This document shows positions 61,099 to 64,000 of a stretch of 64,000 bases of DNA, piece by piece. Every line of letters begins with the position of its first letter. Position 1 is the first letter of the stretch. Under the pieces are notes generated by a model. That model had not been told where the DNA came from. It made no database searches and saw only the letters and a program-made list of their open reading frames with translations. The DNA is from Amycolatopsis palatopharyngis (GTDB lineage Bacteria; Actinomycetota; Actinomycetes; Mycobacteriales; Pseudonocardiaceae): contig NZ_PQHZ01000002.1 of assembly GCF_003385185.1 (NCBI RefSeq), positions 62,001 to 126,000 of the forward strand, written 5' to 3'. Made by a program: the position numbers and the translations under genes.

Positions 61099-61746
61099 GT
61101 GGCTCGCGAGGTGGACCTGATCGTCCCGATGAAACCTCCCCATGCCGGAAAGTCCCGGCTGCGGGGGGCCGCGGGCACACCCCCCGGCGCGGGCGGGCAT
61201 GCCGAACTGGTGCTCGCGCTGGCCGTGGACACCCTGAACGCGGCGATCGGAGCCGCCGGAGTACGCCGGGTACTGGTGGTCGGCACCGACCCCACCGCAC
61301 TCGCCGAACTCACCGAACTGGGCGCCGAAGTGGTCCGTGAACGGGGTGCGGGCGGGCTCAACGCCGCGCTGCGGCACGGCGAGACCCTGCTGCGACGCGA
61401 CGACCCCTGGTCCGTCGTCGCGGCGCTGCAGGCCGACCTGCCCGCGCTGCGCTCGGTCGAACTGGCCGAGGCACTGGCCGAGGCCGACGAGCGCCGCGCG
61501 TTCCTCGCCGATCGGCACGGCACCGGCACCACCCTGCTCGTCTCCGCACCTGGCGCCCCCCTCGGGCCGCTCTTCGGTACCGGCTCCGCCCTGGCGCATC
61601 TGGAGTCCGGGGCGGTCGCGCTCGACCTGCCCGCCGCGACCCTGCGCAGTGACGTGGACACCCCCGCCGACCTGGTCCACGCCCGTACGCTCGGTCTGGG
61701 CAGCCGGACCACGCAACTGGTCGGCGCCCCCTGCTGCGTGACGTAA
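61099..61746 (+). CDS. cofC: 2-phospho-L-lactate/phosphoenolpyruvate guanylyltransferase (CofC/FbiD)
   Basis: 215 residues, a step of coenzyme F420 synthesis. It begins VDLIVPMKPPHAGKSRL with the nucleotide-binding loop, has VLVVGTDPTALAELTELGAEVV, ALQADLPALRSVEL and the DRHGTGTTLLVSAP magnesium region. In mycobacteria the enzyme (FbiD) uses PEP. The GTG at 61099 is chosen by the family N-terminus; no strong ribosome binding site precedes it. Confidence 0.92.
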   Translation: MAREVDLIVPMKPPHAGKSRLRGAAGTPPGAGGHAELVLALAVDTLNAAIGAAGVRRVLVVGTDPTALAELTELGAEVVRERGAGGLNAALRHGETLLRRDDPWSVVAALQADLPALRSVELAEALAEADERRAFLADRHGTGTTLLVSAPGAPLGPLFGTGSALAHLESGAVALDLPAATLRSDVDTPADLVHARTLGLGSRTTQLVGAPCCVT

Positions 61747-61753
61747 CATTCAC

Positions 61754-61772
61754 TCCCGGGTCGGATCCGGGA
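61754..61772 (+). terminator. Small hairpin after cofC
   Basis: Stem TCCCGG/CCGGGA with a 7-base loop, 8 bp past the cofC stop and 29 bp before ppk. Too short to be sure; it could also be in the ppk leader. Confidence 0.3.
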
Positions 61773-61800
61773 AGCGCATCACCCGCCCGAGTGCGGAACA

Positions 61801-64000
61801 ATGCAGGGTGTGAGCAGCGACGAGATCACCACCGCCCAACCGTCATCCACGACCGATGGTCAGTCCCGGCGGATGCCCTCGGCGAACGACAGGGCCCAGG
61901 AGAAGCACGCGGTCCCCTCGGCTCCGCCCGCCGTGACGGCGGCGAGCGCCCAGCTCACCGACTCGCTGCCCGACGATCGCTACTTCAACCGGGAACTCTC
62001 CTGGCAGGATTTCAACGCGCGCGTGCTCGCCCTCTCGGAGGACCCGTCGCAGCCCCTGCTCGAACGCACCAAGTTCATCGCGATCTTCGCGTCCAATCTG
62101 GACGAGTTCTACATGGTCCGGGTCGCCGGCCTCAAACGCAGGGACGAGACGGGGCTGTCGGTGCGCAGCGCGGACGGGCTCACGCCGCGCGAGCAACTGG
62201 CGTACATCGCCAAGCGCAATCAGGACCTGGTGGAGCGTCAGACCGAGGCGTTCGAGGAGAACGTTCGGCCCGCGCTCGCCGACGAGGGCATCCGCATCGT
62301 GCGCTGGGCGGATCTGGACGCGGCGGACAAGGTTCGCCTGTCGAGCTACTTCAGCGAGCAGATCTTCCCTGTGCTGACTCCGCTCGCGGTGGACCCGGCG
62401 CATCCGTTTCCCTACATTTCCGGCCTTTCGCTCAATCTGGCCGTCACGGTTCGCGACCCGGAGGGCGGCACCGAGCGGTTCGCCAGGGTCAAGGTGCCGA
62501 ACAACGTGCACCGGCTGATCCGGATCGAGCAGCAACGGCAGAGCCGGACCGCGACGTTCCTTCCGCTGGAGGAGCTGATCTCCGCTCACCTCGGCGAACT
62601 CTTCACCGGGATGGAAGTCATCGAACACCACGTGTTCAGGGTCACCCGGAACGCGGATTTCGAGGTCGAGGAGGATCGCGACGAGGACCTGTTGCAAGCA
62701 CTCGAACGCGAACTCGCCCAGCGAAGGTTCGGCCCTCCGGTACGCCTTGAGGTCGCCAGCGACATGAGCGAGCACATGCTCGAGTTGCTGCTGCGCGAAC
62801 TCGAGGTCGATCCGCACGATGTCGTCGAGGTTCCCGGCCTGCTCGACCTCAGCTGCCTGCACCAGCTCTCCAGTGTGGACCGCAAGGAACTCAAGGACCC
62901 ACCGTTCGTGCCCGCGACCCACCCGGCGTTCGGGGAGCGGGAGACACCGAAGAGCGTTTTCGCCACCCTCCGCGAGGGCGACGTCCTCGTCCACCATCCC
63001 TACGACTCGTTCTCCACGAGCGTGCAGCGATTCATCGAACAAGCGGCGGCCGACAACAAGGTCCTCGCCATCAAACAGACGCTGTACCGAACCTCGGGTG
63101 ACTCCCCGGTGGTGGACGCGCTCATCGATGCGGCGCAGGCGGGCAAGCAGGTGGTCGCCCTCGTGGAGATCAAGGCACGGTTCGACGAACTGGCCAACAT
63201 CAGCTGGGCGCGCACACTGGAACGCGCGGGCGTGCACGTGGTCTACGGCCTGGTGGGGCTGAAGACCCACTGCAAGGTCGCGATGGTGGTGCGCCAGGAG
63301 GGCTCCACGATCCGCCGCTACTGCCATATCGGAACCGGCAACTACAACCCGAAGACGGCCAGGATCTACGAGGATATGGGCCTGCTCACCGCGGATCCGA
63401 CGATCGGGGCCGACCTGACCGACCTGTTCAACGTGCTCACCGGCTACTCCAGGCAGGACACCTACCGCAACATCCTGACCTCTCCGCACGGCATCCGGCG
63501 CGGCATCCTGCATTGCATCTCACAGGAAATCGAGCAGCAGAAGGCGGGCGGACGAGCCGGGATTCGGATCAAGTGCAACTCACTGGTCGACGAACAGATC
63601 ATCGACGCCCTGTATCGCGCTTCCCAGGCGGGAGTTCCGGTGGAGATCGTCGTTCGTGGTATCTGCTCACTCAAACCGGGTGTCCCAGGGCTCAGCGACA
63701 ATATCGTCGTCCGCTCCATTCTCGGGCGATTCCTGGAGCACTCACGTGTCTTTCACTTCAGAGCGGGTAGCTCGTATTGGATCGGCAGTGCGGACATGAT
63801 GCACCGAAATCTGGACCGGAGGATCGAGGCACTGGTGCGGGTGAAGGATCCGAAACTGACCGCGCAACTGGACGAGGTGCTGGATTCGGCGCTCGACCCG
63901 GCGACTCGTTGCTGGGTACTCACCGGCAACGGGGAGTGGGAGCCCTCACCAGCCGACGGATCGCAGGTTCGCGACCACCAGGTCGAGACGCTCGCGAAAC
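61801..64000 (+). CDS. ppk: Polyphosphate kinase 1, 3' end cut by window
   Basis: About 733 residues visible. It polymerises phosphate from ATP. The N-terminal low-complexity stretch (to about 55) precedes the conserved [76 protein letters not shown] by position about 420-440, [11 protein letters not shown] (phospho-His) and [20 protein letters not shown] 61801 and GTG 61810 are both in frame; I list 61801. Only the final residues are missing. No phoU or mutT partner is seen before the cut. Confidence 0.95.
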   Translation, partial: MQGVSSDEITTAQPSSTTDGQSRRMPSANDRAQEKHAVPSAPPAVTAASAQLTDSLPDDRYFNRELSWQDFNARVLALSEDPSQPLLERTKFIAIFASNLDEFYMVRVAGLKRRDETGLSVRSADGLTPREQLAYIAKRNQDLVERQTEAFEENVRPALADEGIRIVRWADLDAADKVRLSSYFSEQIFPVLTPLAVDPAHPFPYISGLSLNLAVTVRDPEGGTERFARVKVPNNVHRLIRIEQQRQSRTATFLPLEELISAHLGELFTGMEVIEHHVFRVTRNADFEVEEDRDEDLLQALERELAQRRFGPPVRLEVASDMSEHMLELLLRELEVDPHDVVEVPGLLDLSCLHQLSSVDRKELKDPPFVPATHPAFGERETPKSVFATLREGDVLVHHPYDSFSTSVQRFIEQAAADNKVLAIKQTLYRTSGDSPVVDALIDAAQAGKQVVALVEIKARFDELANISWARTLERAGVHVVYGLVGLKTHCKVAMVVRQEGSTIRRYCHIGTGNYNPKTARIYEDMGLLTADPTIGADLTDLFNVLTGYSRQDTYRNILTSPHGIRRGILHCISQEIEQQKAGGRAGIRIKCNSLVDEQIIDALYRASQAGVPVEIVVRGICSLKPGVPGLSDNIVVRSILGRFLEHSRVFHFRAGSSYWIGSADMMHRNLDRRIEALVRVKDPKLTAQLDEVLDSALDPATRCWVLTGNGEWEPSPADGSQVRDHQVETLAK

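Overview
The window is high-G+C DNA (about 70 percent, many GTG starts, AGGAG-type ribosome binding sites). Its gene content is that of a filamentous actinomycete, most likely of the Pseudonocardiaceae: SepIVA, an actinobacterial class III cyclase with HAMP, CofC/FbiD, a HelD/HelR helicase, a DUF3515 protein and DUF6986. I see no prophage, integron, CRISPR array, tRNA or rRNA, and no clear insertion sequence.

Layout. (a) 1-6.7 kb is a leftward purine-salvage and oxidation operon: three xanthine dehydrogenase subunits, an 8-oxoguanine-type deaminase, a guanine deaminase and an AzgA-type permease cut by the window edge. A PucR activator is divergent at 6.9-8.5 kb. (b) 8.4-12.2 kb is a glyoxylate module: DUF6986 and malate synthase A run leftward, divergent from an AllR-like IclR regulator. 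Together (a) and (b) form a path from purines to glyoxylate and malate, although uricase and the allantoin enzymes are not in view. (c) 12.2-20.7 kb carries ftsY, anmK coupled to a sodium/solute symporter, smc and acylphosphatase. (d) 20.9-29 kb holds a Ser/Pro-rich membrane protein, kdpDE without kdpFABC, a ROK regulator, a YflT-like stress protein and a PadR/HAAS pair. (e) 29-34.6 kb is a housekeeping run: mutM, rnc, rpmF, DUF177, sepIVA, a secreted two-domain RNase, coaD and rsmD. (f) 34.9-46.6 kb holds helR/helD, an orphan solute-binding lipoprotein, a luciferase-like oxidoreductase, an adenylate cyclase, pyc, a divergent subtilase and a peptidoglycan amidase. (g) 46.6-64 kb holds recG, a DAK2 protein, rpmB, ung, gamma carbonic anhydrase, GNAT, thiL, an Lrp-type RAM protein, DUF3515, ddl, a MocR/PNPOx pair, cysteine dioxygenase, gpsA, a plsC-like acyltransferase, cofC and ppk (truncated at the right edge).

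The most unusual content lies between the genes. Three unrelated families of short dispersed repeats recur. R1 is a 20-bp perfect palindrome centred on CCCGGG (six copies at four loci, three of them between convergent genes). R2 is a three-unit, 30-bp-period array of 19-bp palindromes (two loci, each about 41-46 bp upstream of a leftward start codon). R3 is a roughly 77-bp element, always in the same orientation. Three R3 copies each encode a 26-codon mini-ORF whose stop overlaps the next start as ATGA. They sit inside operons and so look like translational-coupling cassettes. Other, decayed R3 copies form a tandem array that has been read into the C-terminus of the cysteine dioxygenase.

Other sequence-level points of interest are: a near-ideal promoter for malate synthase with an IclR-type operator in its spacer; a cysteine-rich upstream ORF inside a predicted hairpin before the cysteine dioxygenase; a 24-bp-spaced direct repeat in the MocR/PNPOx gap; a subtilase with Ser in place of the oxyanion Asn; a two-domain RNase whose second copy lost its catalytic Glu; and a Tat signal peptide encoded as a separate ORF overlapping a signal-less amidase. 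All functions are inferred from sequence reading; no searches were run.
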